Positions 1-8,302 are shown, counted from the stretch's first letter. The stretch is 15,165 nt of DNA from Bursaphelenchus xylophilus (GCA_904066235.2 CAJFCV020000008.1:1-15165); one strand, 5' to 3'. A program made the numbers and translations. Notes: a model not told the origin generated them from the sequence alone.

Positions 1-93
1 TATAAGCCTAAGCCTAAGCCTAAGCCTAAGCCTAAGCCTAAGCCTAAGCCTAAGCCTAAGCCTAAGCCTAAGCCTAAGCCTAAGCCTAAGCCT
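1..93. repeat. Nematode telomere repeat (TAAGCC)n
   Basis: About 15 perfect tandem copies of TAAGCC, the complement of the nematode telomere repeat TTAGGC. The C-rich strand at the 5' end is the orientation expected for a left chromosome end. The tract passes directly into satellite DNA at 94 with no spacer, so this is a true or recently healed chromosome end rather than an isolated interstitial block. Confidence 0.95.
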
Positions 94-721
94 CGGAAGG
101 GTAGATTTACCGTTCATAAACAGTTGTATGTCGACATAAATGCGAAATTCAAAAATCAGGAGGCATTGCAGCATCTTCAAAAAACCGAGAGTTTCCCCAA
201 ACCACCCCATCTTAAATCGCGACCGGATTTTTTGTCTGCAGTGTTATTCAAGTGCTGATGCGTCGGAAGGGTAGATTTACCGTTCAGAAACAGTTGTATG
301 TCGCGATAGATATGAAATTCGAAAATCCGGAGACATTGCAGCATCTTCAAAAACCGAGAGTTTCCCCAAACCACCCCATCTTAAATCGCGACCGGATTTT
401 TTGTATGCAATGTTATTCAACTGCTGATGCGTCGGAAGGGTAGATTTACCGTTCATAAACAGTTGTATGTCGCGATAGATATGAAATTCGAAAATGCGGA
501 GACATTGCAGCATCTTCAAAAACCGAGAGTTTCCCCAAACAACCCCATCTTAAATCGCGACCGGATTTGTTGTCTGCAATGTTATTCAAGTGCTGATGCG
601 TCGGAAGGGTAGATTTACCGTTCATAAACAGTTGTATATCGAGATAAATATGAAATTCGAAAATCCGGAGACATTGCAGCATCTTCAAAAACCGACAGTT
701 TCCCCAAACCACCCCATCTTA
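94..721. repeat. Subtelomeric 169/170-bp satellite, left block
   Basis: Tandem units begin at 94, 264, 433 and 602 (period 170, 169, 169), each opening with CGGAAGGGTAGATTTACCG. The fourth unit is cut at 721 by the Tc5-like transposon and resumes at 2968. The unit touching the telomere (94-263) is a 170-bp variant with TGTCGACATAAATGCG and an extra A in the poly-A stretch. The same variant recurs at the internal end of the array (unit at 3696). Overlapping open frames of 61-98 codons on both strands simply repeat with the unit and are not genes. Confidence 0.93.
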
Positions 722-1026
722 CAAGGAAAGTACTTTTATGGGGGCTCCTACTTTTTGACGGGACATACCTCAAAAAATCAGAAAAAATGTGCTGATCAAG
801 GATATATAAATCCTAGCTGCCCATTTTGGGTTTTTTGGCATGTTTTGGCCGTCGAAAGTTTTGAAATTCGCAAGAGGAAAGAATAAAAGACGATTTGAAA
901 GGCAGGGAAGCCGATGAGTGAGTGGCGCAGTTGGTTGCGCAGAAGACTGGGGTTTGTGCGGAGGGGGGTTCGAGTTCCCTTTTGTGATTTTTTTTTTATT
1001 TTTTGTATTTTTGCTGTAAAATACAA
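722..1026 (+). repeat. Left terminal inverted repeat of the Tc5-like element
   Basis: A 305-bp repeat matching 2663-2967 in inverse, with differences seen only at 768 and 910. Long TIRs are typical of Tc5. The inner end at 1026 is where the match stops: ATACAAAATA here against ATACAAGTAA on the inverse of the other side. It contains a tRNA-like polymerase III unit, annotated separately. The minus-strand frame of about 80 codons across it is duplicated by the other TIR and is not considered a gene. Confidence 0.93.
916..997 (+). ncRNA. tRNA-like polymerase III unit inside the left TIR
   Basis: A box TGGCGCAGTTGG at 923-934 and B box GGTTCGAGTTC at 967-977 lie at the spacing of a real tRNA (position 8 to position 54 is 46 nt). 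A perfect 4-bp D stem, GCGC (925-928) with GCGC (937-940), surrounds the D loop. The T arm folds with a TTCGAGT loop. A T10 run at 988-997 is a strong polymerase III terminator. The anticodon stem is poor, with GGG in the anticodon position after U33. The acceptor stem pairs mostly by G-U wobble. It is therefore a degenerate tRNA-derived sequence that may still be transcribed, not a functional tRNA gene. Confidence 0.6.
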
Positions 1027-1176
1027 AATAAAGTTAAAAAACAATGACAGAGGCTTTTCATTTCCCGTTGGCTATTAATTAGAAGTCAAAAACGCGACTT
1101 AAAAACATAAACGAAGCCAAAAAATCACGGAAGGGTGTCAAGAAACACTCATTTCCCTGTGACGTGCAGTCATAAA

Positions 1177-2460
1177 ATGTCCGAATTTTCGCCGCAAAAT
1201 GTTGTGTCCATATTGTTGGACAAATATGGTGTTGGGGACGCTAAAGCCGCTACCAGAGAAGAACAGAAGGTGGCGGATCGGTTTGTGTTTTGTATTGAAC
1301 AATGTAAGAATGGGATGACGTTAGAAGAGGAGAATGAAGAGGCCGAAGTTGAAACTGACAACTATGACAGTGATCCGGATTATGAAGACTTGGAAGAAGA
1401 CGAACCCGATTCCTGGATCCGCAGTGAAGCACTTCAAATAGCTAATCATCTGGGATTAAAAAATTTTAAAGCTAGTCATAATTTTATTCAAAACTTTAAA
1501 AAACAAACAAAAATATGTTCAAGACAAGTGACCCGATGGGTCGCCTCCAAAAAACGCAAAAATGCCCTCACGGCCGAGGAAAAAAAAAAGTTTGTGAATG
1601 AAGTCAAGGCCGAAATGCAAAAATTTCCATTCGATTGTGTGCTAAATTGCGACCAGACCCCAATATACAAGGAGATGCACTCTAACCGAACCCTTGGCTT
1701 GAAAGGTGAGAAGATAGTTGACCGATATTGTCAGTCTACTGCTTCAGTAAAGAAGAACTTTACTGTAATGCCAATTTTGTTTGCCGATGGAACACTGTCG
1801 GATAAAGTGTATGTCTGCATGCAAGAACCCAACGGTAAGTTCCCGCAAAATTTCATAAATAAAACTAAACACGTTTATGTGGTCCCCAATAAAACACACA
1901 TTATGAACAAAGATTTAATGTGCGACTTTTTCAAAGATTTGGTCTTTGCAAAAGGTGGTCCAAACATGCTGGTCTTGATTGACTCGTGGACATCATTTTT
2001 AGACCATAGGTCAATAATGGATTGCCGCAATCCCGGTCAAAACGTTGTAATTTTCAACATTCCCAAAAAAACAACTGATGAATTACAGCCCCTAGATGTG
2101 TATTTCAATCGATTTTTCAAATATTTTTTAAAAAAATTTCATTTTCATGTGAACGACCATGAGGCAGACTTCTTTCTTGGAAACCACGAAAACACTCTCA
2201 CCATGATCGAGCTTGTCTACCATCAACTCCTGAATATTCGCTTCAAGGATTCGTGGAACTACGCATGGTATAAACCTGGATACGTTGAACAAAGGTCCCC
2301 AGAGCGATTTCTGAACCCACGAGAAGTGTGTTTTCCCGATACGGTGGGACGGCCCTGTCAGATCCTGGATTGTGAGGGTAAGTCGATGATATTTTGTTGT
2401 TATTGCGAAAAGCTGTTATGCTTTAAACATTTTGTTGTTCAAAACCATATAGATTGTTAA
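1177..2460 (+). CDS. Tc5-type DDE transposase
   Basis: This 427-aa protein would cut and insert the surrounding element by recognising its inverted repeats. Seen in order: an acidic stretch (about residues 48-80); a helix-turn-helix region like HTH_Tnp_Tc5/CENP-B (about 85-125, ALQIANHLGLKNFKAS then a basic tail); a DDE_1 catalytic core with candidate acids D159 (NCDQTP), D269 (LVLIDSW) and D307 (LQPLDV); and a Cys/His-rich end (about 393-427, CCYCEKLLCFKHF) like the Tc5 transposase C-terminal domain. ATG 1177 is the first in-frame methionine; the frame is open to 1135, but without an ATG. The gene has no visible intron and no break. It is somewhat shorter than I recall for Tc5 transposase, so an upstream exon is possible. 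The family is well supported; activity is not proven. Confidence 0.88.
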   Translation: MSEFSPQNVVSILLDKYGVGDAKAATREEQKVADRFVFCIEQCKNGMTLEEENEEAEVETDNYDSDPDYEDLEEDEPDSWIRSEALQIANHLGLKNFKASHNFIQNFKKQTKICSRQVTRWVASKKRKNALTAEEKKKFVNEVKAEMQKFPFDCVLNCDQTPIYKEMHSNRTLGLKGEKIVDRYCQSTASVKKNFTVMPILFADGTLSDKVYVCMQEPNGKFPQNFINKTKHVYVVPNKTHIMNKDLMCDFFKDLVFAKGGPNMLVLIDSWTSFLDHRSIMDCRNPGQNVVIFNIPKKTTDELQPLDVYFNRFFKYFLKKFHFHVNDHEADFFLGNHENTLTMIELVYHQLLNIRFKDSWNYAWYKPGYVEQRSPERFLNPREVCFPDTVGRPCQILDCEGKSMIFCCYCEKLLCFKHFVVQNHIDC

Positions 2461-2502
2461 GGTTTAGGTTGATTTATTTGTTAGGTTAAGTATTAAAAAA
2501 TC

Positions 2503-2503
<1 letters not shown>

Positions 2504-2538
<35 letters not shown>
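2504..2538 (+). repeat. A35 homopolymer after the transposase gene
   Basis: Thirty-five A residues begin 44 bases after the stop codon and just after ATTAAA (2492-2497), a variant polyadenylation signal. It may be a plain A tract or a trace of a polyadenylated RNA copied into DNA; the sequence cannot decide. Confidence 0.8.
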
Positions 2539-2540
<2 letters not shown>

Positions 2541-2548
2541 CCCTTTGA

Positions 2549-2608
2549 CTGGCCTCCTTGTCGTGGTGAAGGGCTTAAATCTCCGTAGGAGATGAACTGA
2601 ACAGCCAG
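2549..2608 (+). other. Possible structured RNA segment inside the transposon
   Basis: Outer arms CTGGC (2549-2553) and GCCAG (2604-2608) enclose a hairpin ATCTCC-gta-GGAGAT (2579-2593) and a short CCTT/AAGG stem around GTCGTGGTG. The stretch CTTGTCGTGGTGAAGGG reminds me, from memory and unverified, of a conserved motif in untranslated regions of some L2/CR1-like LINEs. It follows the A35 run directly. No function is assigned. Confidence 0.3.
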
Positions 2609-2662
2609 AAAAAACATTTTTTATTTCGAAAAGCTTCTTAAATTATCTTTGAACATCCTTAC

Positions 2663-2967
2663 TTGTATTTTACAGCAAAAATACAAAAAATAAAAAAAAA
2701 ATCACAAAAGGGAACTCGAACCCCCCTCCGCACAAACCCCAGTCTTCTGCGCAACCAACTGCGCCACTCACTCATCGGTTTCCCTGCCTTTCAAATCGTC
2801 TTTTATTCTTTCCTCTTGCGAATTTCAAAACTTTCGACGGCCAAAACATGCCAAAAAACCCAAAATGGGCAGCTAGGATTTATATATCCTTGATCAGCAC
2901 ATTTTTTCTGATTTTTTGAGATATGTCCCGTCAAAAAGTAGGAGCCCCCATAAAAGTACTTTCCTTG
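2663..2967 (-). repeat. Right terminal inverted repeat of the Tc5-like element
   Basis: The inverse partner of 722-1026, same length (305 bp), over 99% identical by eye. It ends in CTTTCCTTG followed by the TTA target duplication. Confidence 0.93.
2692..2773 (-). ncRNA. tRNA-like polymerase III unit inside the right TIR
   Basis: Mirror copy of the unit at 916-997: A box at 2755-2766, B box at 2712-2722, T10 terminator read from 2701 to 2692. No base differs from the left copy across the unit. The two units point inward, toward the transposase gene from both sides. Confidence 0.6.
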
Positions 2968-3935
2968 TTAAATCGCGACCGGATTTTTTGTATGCAATGT
3001 TATTCAAGTGCTGATGCGTCGGAAGGGTAGATTTAGCGGTCATAAACAGTTGTATGTCGCGATAAATATGAAATTCGAAAATGCGGAGACATTGCAGCAT
3101 CTTCAAAAACCGAGAGTTTCCCCAAACCACCCCATCTTAAATCGCGACCGGATTTTTTGTCTGCAATGTTATTGAAGTGGTGATGCGTGGGAAGGGTAGA
3201 TTTACCGTTCATAAACAGTTGTATGTCGCGATAGATATGAAATTGGAAAATCCGGAGACATTGCAGCATCTTCAAAAACCGAGAGTTTCCCCAAACCACC
3301 CCATCTTAAATCGCGACCGGATTTTTTGTCTGCAATGTTATTCAAGTGCTGATGCGTCGGAAGGGTAGATTTAGCGGTCATAAACAGTTGTATGTCGCGA
3401 TAAATATGAAATTCGAAAATGCGGAGACATTGCAGCATCTTCAAAAACCGAGAGTTTCCCCAAACCACCCCATCTTAAATCGCGACAGGATTTTTTGTCT
3501 GCAATGTTATTGAAGTGGTGATGCGTGGGAAGGGTAGATTTACCGTTCATAAACAGTTGTATATCGAGATAAATATGAAATTCGAAAATCCGGAGACATT
3601 GCAGCATCTTCAAAAACCGAGAGTTTCCCCAAACCACCCCATCTTAAATCGCGACCGGATTTTTTGTCTGCAATGTTATTCAAGTGCTGATGCGTCGGAA
3701 GGGTAGATTTACCGTTCATAAACAGTTGTATGTCGACATAAATGCGAAATTCAAAAATCAGGAGGCATTGCAGCATCTTCAAAAAACCGAGAGTTTCCCA
3801 AAACCACCCCATCTGAAATCGCGACCGGAGTTTTTGTATGCAATGTTATTCAAGTGCTGATGCGTCGGAAGGGTAGACTTACCGTTCATAAACAGTTGTA
3901 TGTCGACATAAATGCGAAATTCAAAAATCCGGAGG
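2968..3935. repeat. Subtelomeric 169/170-bp satellite, right block
   Basis: The array resumes after the transposon with the rest of the interrupted unit, then units at 3020, 3189, 3358, 3527, 3696 and 3866 (periods 169, 169, 169, 169, 170). Units at 3020 and 3358 share TAGCGGTCATAAAC. Units at 3189 and 3527 are both preceded by TTGAAGTGGTGATGCGTGGG, so this block is a 338-bp dimeric higher-order repeat. The last unit breaks off after CCGGAGG at 3935. Confidence 0.93.
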
Positions 3936-4188
3936 ACTTCACAACTACACTTCACCTACACCACTACCACACTCGACACACGAACACAACAACAACTGAT
4001 CAAGATGGGATAAAACCTCAGAGAAAGGTACGGTGTCGTGATTCAGCCTCTCCGCTTCGGGATCTCTCCACATTCTCGAACAGGAAACAACTGGGGAAAC
4101 AGTTGACACAGGGGACAGCTCTCTCTGTCCATAAATTCCATCGAGTTGACACATCGTGGATAACTCCGGGTTCCGTGGAATGTGACAA

Positions 4189-4207
4189 CCGGATTTTTTG
4201 TCTGCAA
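4189..4207 (+). repeat. Isolated satellite fragment
   Basis: CCGGATTTTTTGTCTGCAA is identical over 19 bases to the satellite consensus (for example just after 3320) and in the same orientation, but lies 254 bases beyond the end of the array with unrelated sequence on both sides. Confidence 0.7.
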
Positions 4208-4538
4208 ACCTTCAAACGCAACCGGGTGTCTTCTGTTTCGCGGGGTTTCTGCGGAGGATTTCAGCGTTGGTTCGAACGCCGCGTTTCTTCAAGGTTCTGC
4301 TCAAAAAATTTCTGCCTTCTTGATGGGGCGGTTTAATGCCGCATATTCGCAGTTGTTAGCTGATGGGTCGCCAATGCACGCGGTTTCTAGAATGTGCAGT
4401 GAAAATCAGTTATCACAATGTGTGATTTTCGGCGGCTGTATTGATAAGGGGGTTTGAAGGTGGCAGTTGGCGGATTGGATGGTGGCAATGTGGGGAATTA
4501 TGCGGGTTTCGCTGTTTAGTTTTTAAGTAGAATTGTTA

Positions 4539-4553
4539 CGGAGGGGGTTACTT
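4539..4553 (+). promoter_or_regulatory. Upstream motif shared with the Helitron gene (copy 1)
   Basis: CGGAGGGGGTTACTT matches 14 of 15 bases at 8876-8890, upstream of the Helitron gene. A second shared 10-mer, TGGGTTGAAA, lies at 4612-4621 here and at 8845-8854 there, in the opposite order. The two upstream regions may share control elements or ancestry. No known factor site is recognised. Confidence 0.35.
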
Positions 4554-4743
4554 TATGGGGGCGACAAAGTGGGGCTCTGCAGTGGAGATCAGAAGTACTA
4601 AGCGTTGAAGTTGGGTTGAAATATTGGAGGCAGGGAATAGAAATAGGTCGTGGGCCGAGATGAATCGTTTTATGCCGGGATTGGGGTTCTTATGCGGATA
4701 GAAAATAATTTTTTTTCCGATTTTCCAGCGCGTTACGTTTATT

Positions 4744-4756
4744 TCTCTGTTTCCAG
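4744..4756 (+). promoter_or_regulatory. 3' splice acceptor just before the glycoprotein start codon
   Basis: TCTCTGTTTCCAG ends 8 bases before the ATG at 4765. A polypyrimidine-AG site so close to the start codon is typical of nematode spliced-leader trans-splicing. It could also be the acceptor of a cis intron after a 5' untranslated exon. A weaker alternative, GATTTTCCAG, lies about 27 bases upstream. Confidence 0.45.
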
Positions 4757-4764
4757 ATATCGAA

Positions 4765-6874
4765 ATGAACAAAGTTCTTGCACTCGGGGTGATGCTTTGT
4801 GGATTAGTCATCGCCACAGTACACTATGCCGAACAAGACTTTATGGAGATATGCGAGGACGACAAAAAAATGTATATATGGGACGACTTGCTGACGGAAC
4901 GTCAAACTGTGACCATCAATTTAGAGAATTTTATTAAACCGTTACCAAGGCCAGACAGCGACAACTGCTTCGTGGATGGAGCGAAGCAATATCAAAGAAA
5001 GATGATTGTCTCAGTCATCGGAATGGTACTGGTATGTATTCGCATCTATAGCGCGGCAGCCGGATAGTGTAGGTAGGAACCGAAATGGCCTCAACAAACG
5101 TTTTGTACATATGGTGGTGCAGTCTGCAGGGGTTGATAGTGACATATTAAACATTACCGTGGTTTACACATCTCTTCCGAAGGCTGCAAAGCGTTTATAT
5201 AATAGTTCCCAAAGCACTGTATAATTTGAAAGCTGTAGAATAGGAAGTTCGACGGCCCTCGAGCCTCAATAATAAGAAACATGGGCTTTGATACAGATAT
5301 GTCGAATTTTTTCTTATCATTTTCAGAGCGGACAATACCCAGCTGATTACAGGCCCACAATGAGAAACGTTGACGAATTTGCGGATGCTGTTGTAAGTTC
5401 GTTCGTGTTTGTGGGTGTAGGGGGTGTGCATAGAAATAAAAATGTTTATTACAGAACACTTTATATGCAAAAGAATGAACGATTTCATCGAAAAAACATT
5501 CGTTAGAAAAAATATTTTCTAGTATTAATTTATTATACTGATTTGATTTAGATTCAACCACAAGAGCGCCAAAAAAGAGGGGCCCTCCTCGTGATTGGAT
5601 TTGGCATAGCAACAGCAGCCAGCATAACGACACTGACGGCCGCAATCTTTGCGTACCTGGAAGCAGTGAAAGCACAAAAGCTACTGCTTGAACAAAAGCA
5701 TTGCACGGAGAACATGTTCTTCATAAACGCCGAATTACCAGTGACGTTTCATGCAATTTATCAACTACTGCACTCATGTGGACCCATCAACCATCATATT
5801 CAGCAAGAATTGCAACAGCGCTATCCAACGGCACGTGTCGCGTACAGCGAATGCAAGCTGCTGCACAAAGGAAAACTGCGCGAGGACGGTAAGGAAGCGT
5901 GCAATATAAAAAATTACGGAGTTTTGCAATCATTGTCAAAACTCCAGTAGGTTCCGAAATGTGACAGAAATGAAGAAAGTGTGTTAAAAGGATAAAAAAT
6001 GTAACTTTGCAGATCTTGGGAATCTAACGATGGACGCAAAAATTTGGTACGCGCCTATTGGTGAGAAGAACCACACTCTGTGCCGCATATACGACCAAGG
6101 AACAGCAAAAGGAAACTTGTGGAGATATAGGCTATATCCGGCGTCTGTCAGGCATGAACCGAACCACACAATGATAGAGTGCAAACAAGGCCTTAATTGC
6201 ACCATTTGTACTGAAGGATATGCCCCAAAATGTTACTATGGATCCCCAAGTTACGCAGAGTGTCCGAATAGGACAATTCAATTGAACGAAAAAGGGAAGT
6301 TCCACGAATACGCCGACTCAGCGTTTCACGTAGCGCTGCCGCCACACTGCATCCACCTCGAGGTAGACGGACAAGTATTTGCGTTGCCTACAAGACGTAC
6401 GTTCTTTATTCATCTTGCGCGAGGACACGAGCTTCATGCATGCGGCTTAAAAATGACCGGCAGTGCGATAAGAGAACATTCTATCATCCATTATAAACAT
6501 GTAACGGAACAGGAGGGGGTAGATTTTCCACCGGATCCCACACCTCCGGGGACTCTCGCAACGCTGGCAGGAATAGTCGACAGTATTCTGGAACTGATAA
6601 AAACGGACATTGTAAGTTAAATGATTAAACAGACAGATTTTTAAGGCACGACAGGCAAAAATTTCGAGATAGTAAAAGGGGGAAATAATTATTTCATTTT
6701 CAGGGAAAATTGATAGCGGCATGTGTCCTCATTGTGGTTGTAGTGCTCTACGGGTACAGATGCATGACAGCCCTATGTTGCAAACTCATCAACCTACGAA
6801 GAAGGGAGGAACTGCCGGAGAGGAACGACATAAATCAACTATTTGGACATCCCGAGCGCAAACGTAGGATATGA
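4765..6874 (+). CDS. Class I viral-type fusion glycoprotein (F-like Env), five exons
   Basis: Predicted exons 4765-5031, 5327-5392, 5552-5888, 6013-6611 and 6704-6874 join in phase (0,0,1,0) at consensus GT/AG sites and give 479 residues without a stop. Visible in order: signal peptide (about 1-22); a short N-terminal subunit; furin-type site RQKR (117-120); a Gly/Ala/Thr-rich hydrophobic fusion peptide from residue 121 running into a heptad-like helix; a Cys-rich middle with sequons NLT, NHT, NHT, NCT and NRT; a short heptad stretch before the membrane; a membrane anchor (about 426-441); and a tail of about 38 residues. The order and size resemble paramyxovirus-type F proteins more than baculovirus F or errantivirus Env. 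Such proteins merge viral and cell membranes. It lies with no gag, pol or polymerase gene; the nearest replication gene is the Helitron Rep downstream. The exact exon 1 donor is uncertain (GTACTG or GTATGT, both in phase). Confidence 0.82.
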
Positions 6875-6879
6875 GCCCC

Positions 6880-6883
<4 letters not shown>

Positions 6884-6914
<31 letters not shown>
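6884..6914 (+). repeat. A31 homopolymer after the glycoprotein gene
   Basis: Thirty-one A residues start 10 bases after the stop codon, within ATTAAA. This resembles the A35 run behind the transposase gene. The gene keeps its introns, so the run cannot simply be the tail of a spliced mRNA copied into DNA. Confidence 0.8.
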
Positions 6915-6918
<4 letters not shown>

Positions 6919-6959
6919 CAGGATATCATTGCCCATAACAAATATTGTATCGCTTATGA

Positions 6960-6965
6960 AATAAA
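6960..6965 (+). promoter_or_regulatory. Candidate polyadenylation signal of the glycoprotein gene
   Basis: AATAAA lies 86 bases past the stop codon. It is the first canonical signal on this strand after the gene; if used, the A31 run would be transcribed in the 3' untranslated region. Confidence 0.5.
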
Positions 6966-7848
6966 CGCTTGAATAGAAAGACAACAAAGGGGTACAAGGG
7001 GTTGAAGAAAACCACGGAAAGTCGTTGTCGATATGATGGCGATCTCTGAAGAAACAGCGGAGGGTTGGAGAGCACGAGAATTATGTTATATTCTGATGGG
7101 TTATGCAAGAGTACTGCTTATTGTGAGCGACCATACATCGGATTACGAATTGAATGGGAAGCGGGCCACGTGAAGAAAGTCCGGGCATTGGAAAGGGTCT
7201 CACAGCGGAAAAAAATTCATAAAATGTGTCATCCAAATCGCACATAACAACAATGTTTAACCTTTTTTTTATGGGAACTCTAGAGAGTACTAGTAGTCGT
7301 ATACAACGGTTTTTTATACCACTGGCACATTCTGAATGGGTGTTATCGTGACGCATTTTTTGAACACGGGTTGGGCTAGGCTAAAAATAGTGCAAATTTC
7401 AAGGCCGAATATCAAAAAAACTGTCCCATCAAGCGGGACGAGACCGATGTAGATACTCGAAGAATAGGTTGAGGATTTTTTTGACGTGGAGCCTATACCC
7501 CCTTCCAGTTCTCTCTGACTCGGTATCGTCGATACAAAATTTTATTTAGACGTTGTTTTCTTCGCCTTGGAAGACGGTCAAAATACTATGATTATGGGTA
7601 TATTTTGGTTCTATTAGCTTAAGCAACTCTCGAGCTTTCTATTGGTATCAATATTCTAGGCTTTTTCATTGGGCACCCGTTTTTCTTTTATGTTTTCTTG
7701 ACGTGCGGGGTCAGCAGCGGGCAGAGAATATTATCAGAGATGCAAATGTCCGACGGAGGGTCGACATGTAAAAGAATATTATTTTAGTACCACACTAAGC
7801 CGGTGAGTATACGAATTATTGGGTTGTACGGCGTGTACGTTGGACTAA
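6966..7848. other. Intergenic region, no gene seen
   Basis: Frames on either strand are at most 91 codons, lack recognisable motifs and have composition unlike the flanking genes. A small inverted repeat GTCCC-atcaagc-GGGAC lies near 7423-7439. Otherwise I see nothing to annotate. Confidence 0.5.
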
Positions 7849-8299
7849 CAGGGGAAGTACTCCAAGTGCAACGCTCAGATTTTCATGAAACTTGGCACAA
7901 ATTTAGAATATTTGTTTTTCTAAGATAGATGAGAGAATTCTAGCTCGCGCTTTGCAGAAACAACCGACATTTTTAGATTAAAAGTCGGCCAAAATTTGGG
8001 ACTTTTTGCCGAATTTCGGCTTGAAAAGTTTCATGCCTATTTCAACCGTAAAGAATAATGTTTCTACAAGAAATCAAAGTTTTCCGCTCGAAACTGCCAA
8101 AGTTATGGACGAAAAGCGCGTTTCTATCTGACCGCTCTCCACGGGTAGCGTGCTCTCTCAGCGGCAAAAATCGTTCGATATCTCGGCGGCGCCCGCAAAA
8201 CGCGAGCTAACACTTTCAGGAATTGTTATTTAGTCCATCCCCGACGTGTGTGCAAAATTTAAAGAAAATGGAAGCGTCGCACTTGAAGTACTTCCCTTG
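7849..8299. mobile_element. MITE with Tc5-like ends
   Basis: A 451-bp non-coding element flanked by TAA (7846-7848 and 8300-8302). The empty site would be CTAAG, a perfect CTNAG target. Inverted ends: CAGGGGAAGTACTCCAAGTG on the left, CAAGGGAAGTACTTCAAGTG on the inverse of the right, continuing less exactly for some 50 bases. The right end shares CAAGG(A/G)AAGTACTT with the complete Tc5-like transposon at 722-2967, so a related transposase probably moved it. Differences between its two ends suggest an older insertion. Confidence 0.82.
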
Positions 8300-8302
8300 T
8301 AA

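Larger units (their letters stand above)
722..2967 (+). mobile_element. Tc4/Tc5-like DNA transposon, complete
   Basis: A 2246-bp element is inserted in a satellite unit. Uninterrupted units read CATCTTAAATCG. Here CATCTTA precedes the element and TTAAATCG follows it, giving a 3-bp TTA target duplication (719-721 and 2968-2970). The C. elegans families Tc4 and Tc5 are known to duplicate TNA within CTNAG; the target here, CTTAA, is one base off. Both ends start CAAGGAAAGTACTT and continue as 305-bp inverted repeats with only two differences seen (768/2921 and 910/2779), so the insertion is young. The single gene inside is an intact Tc5-type transposase, so the copy may be autonomous. Confidence 0.9.
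3936..4743. other. Non-satellite region upstream of the fusion glycoprotein gene
   Basis: No convincing gene. From 3936 to about 3990 it is rich in CA and CAACAA. A 6-bp hairpin CAACTG/CAGTTG lies at 4088-4105. A 19-base satellite fragment lies at 4189-4207. Overlapping inverted repeats lie at 4401-4430 (GAAAATCA/TGATTTTC outside, ATCACA/TGTGAT inside). From about 4430 the + strand is strongly G/T-rich. A 160-codon frame (3854-4336) begins inside satellite DNA and has repetitive composition, so I do not call it. The region may hold the promoter or a 5' untranslated exon of the next gene. Confidence 0.5.

Noticed and set aside
916..987. A functional tRNA gene
   Set aside because: The D and T arms fold, but the anticodon stem has mismatches and the acceptor stem depends on G-U pairs with unpaired ends; it is tRNA-derived at most.
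2549..2608. A self-cleaving ribozyme
   Set aside because: I could not lay out a complete hammerhead or delta-like core on these bases.
796..2893. Matching frames of about 80 codons in both TIRs
   Set aside because: They are the same TIR sequence read twice, overlap the tRNA-like unit and the T10/A10 runs, and encode a low-complexity basic peptide.
177..3812. Many overlapping 60-98-codon frames on both strands in the satellite
   Set aside because: They recur with the 169-bp unit in every copy; 169 is not a multiple of 3, so frames shift between units, and the products have no domain character.
4065..4080. Helitron 5' end at the TCTCTCCAC-like sequence
   Set aside because: A short TC-initial match alone is weak, and no paired 3' end is within the window.
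3854..4336. A 160-codon frame crossing from satellite into unique DNA
   Set aside because: It starts inside a satellite unit, its Thr/His-rich part comes from CA-rich DNA, and it reads through a stray satellite fragment.
4765..6874. Part of an endogenous retrovirus or errantivirus
   Set aside because: No reverse transcriptase, gag, protease or LTR pair is seen on either side, and introns split the gene.
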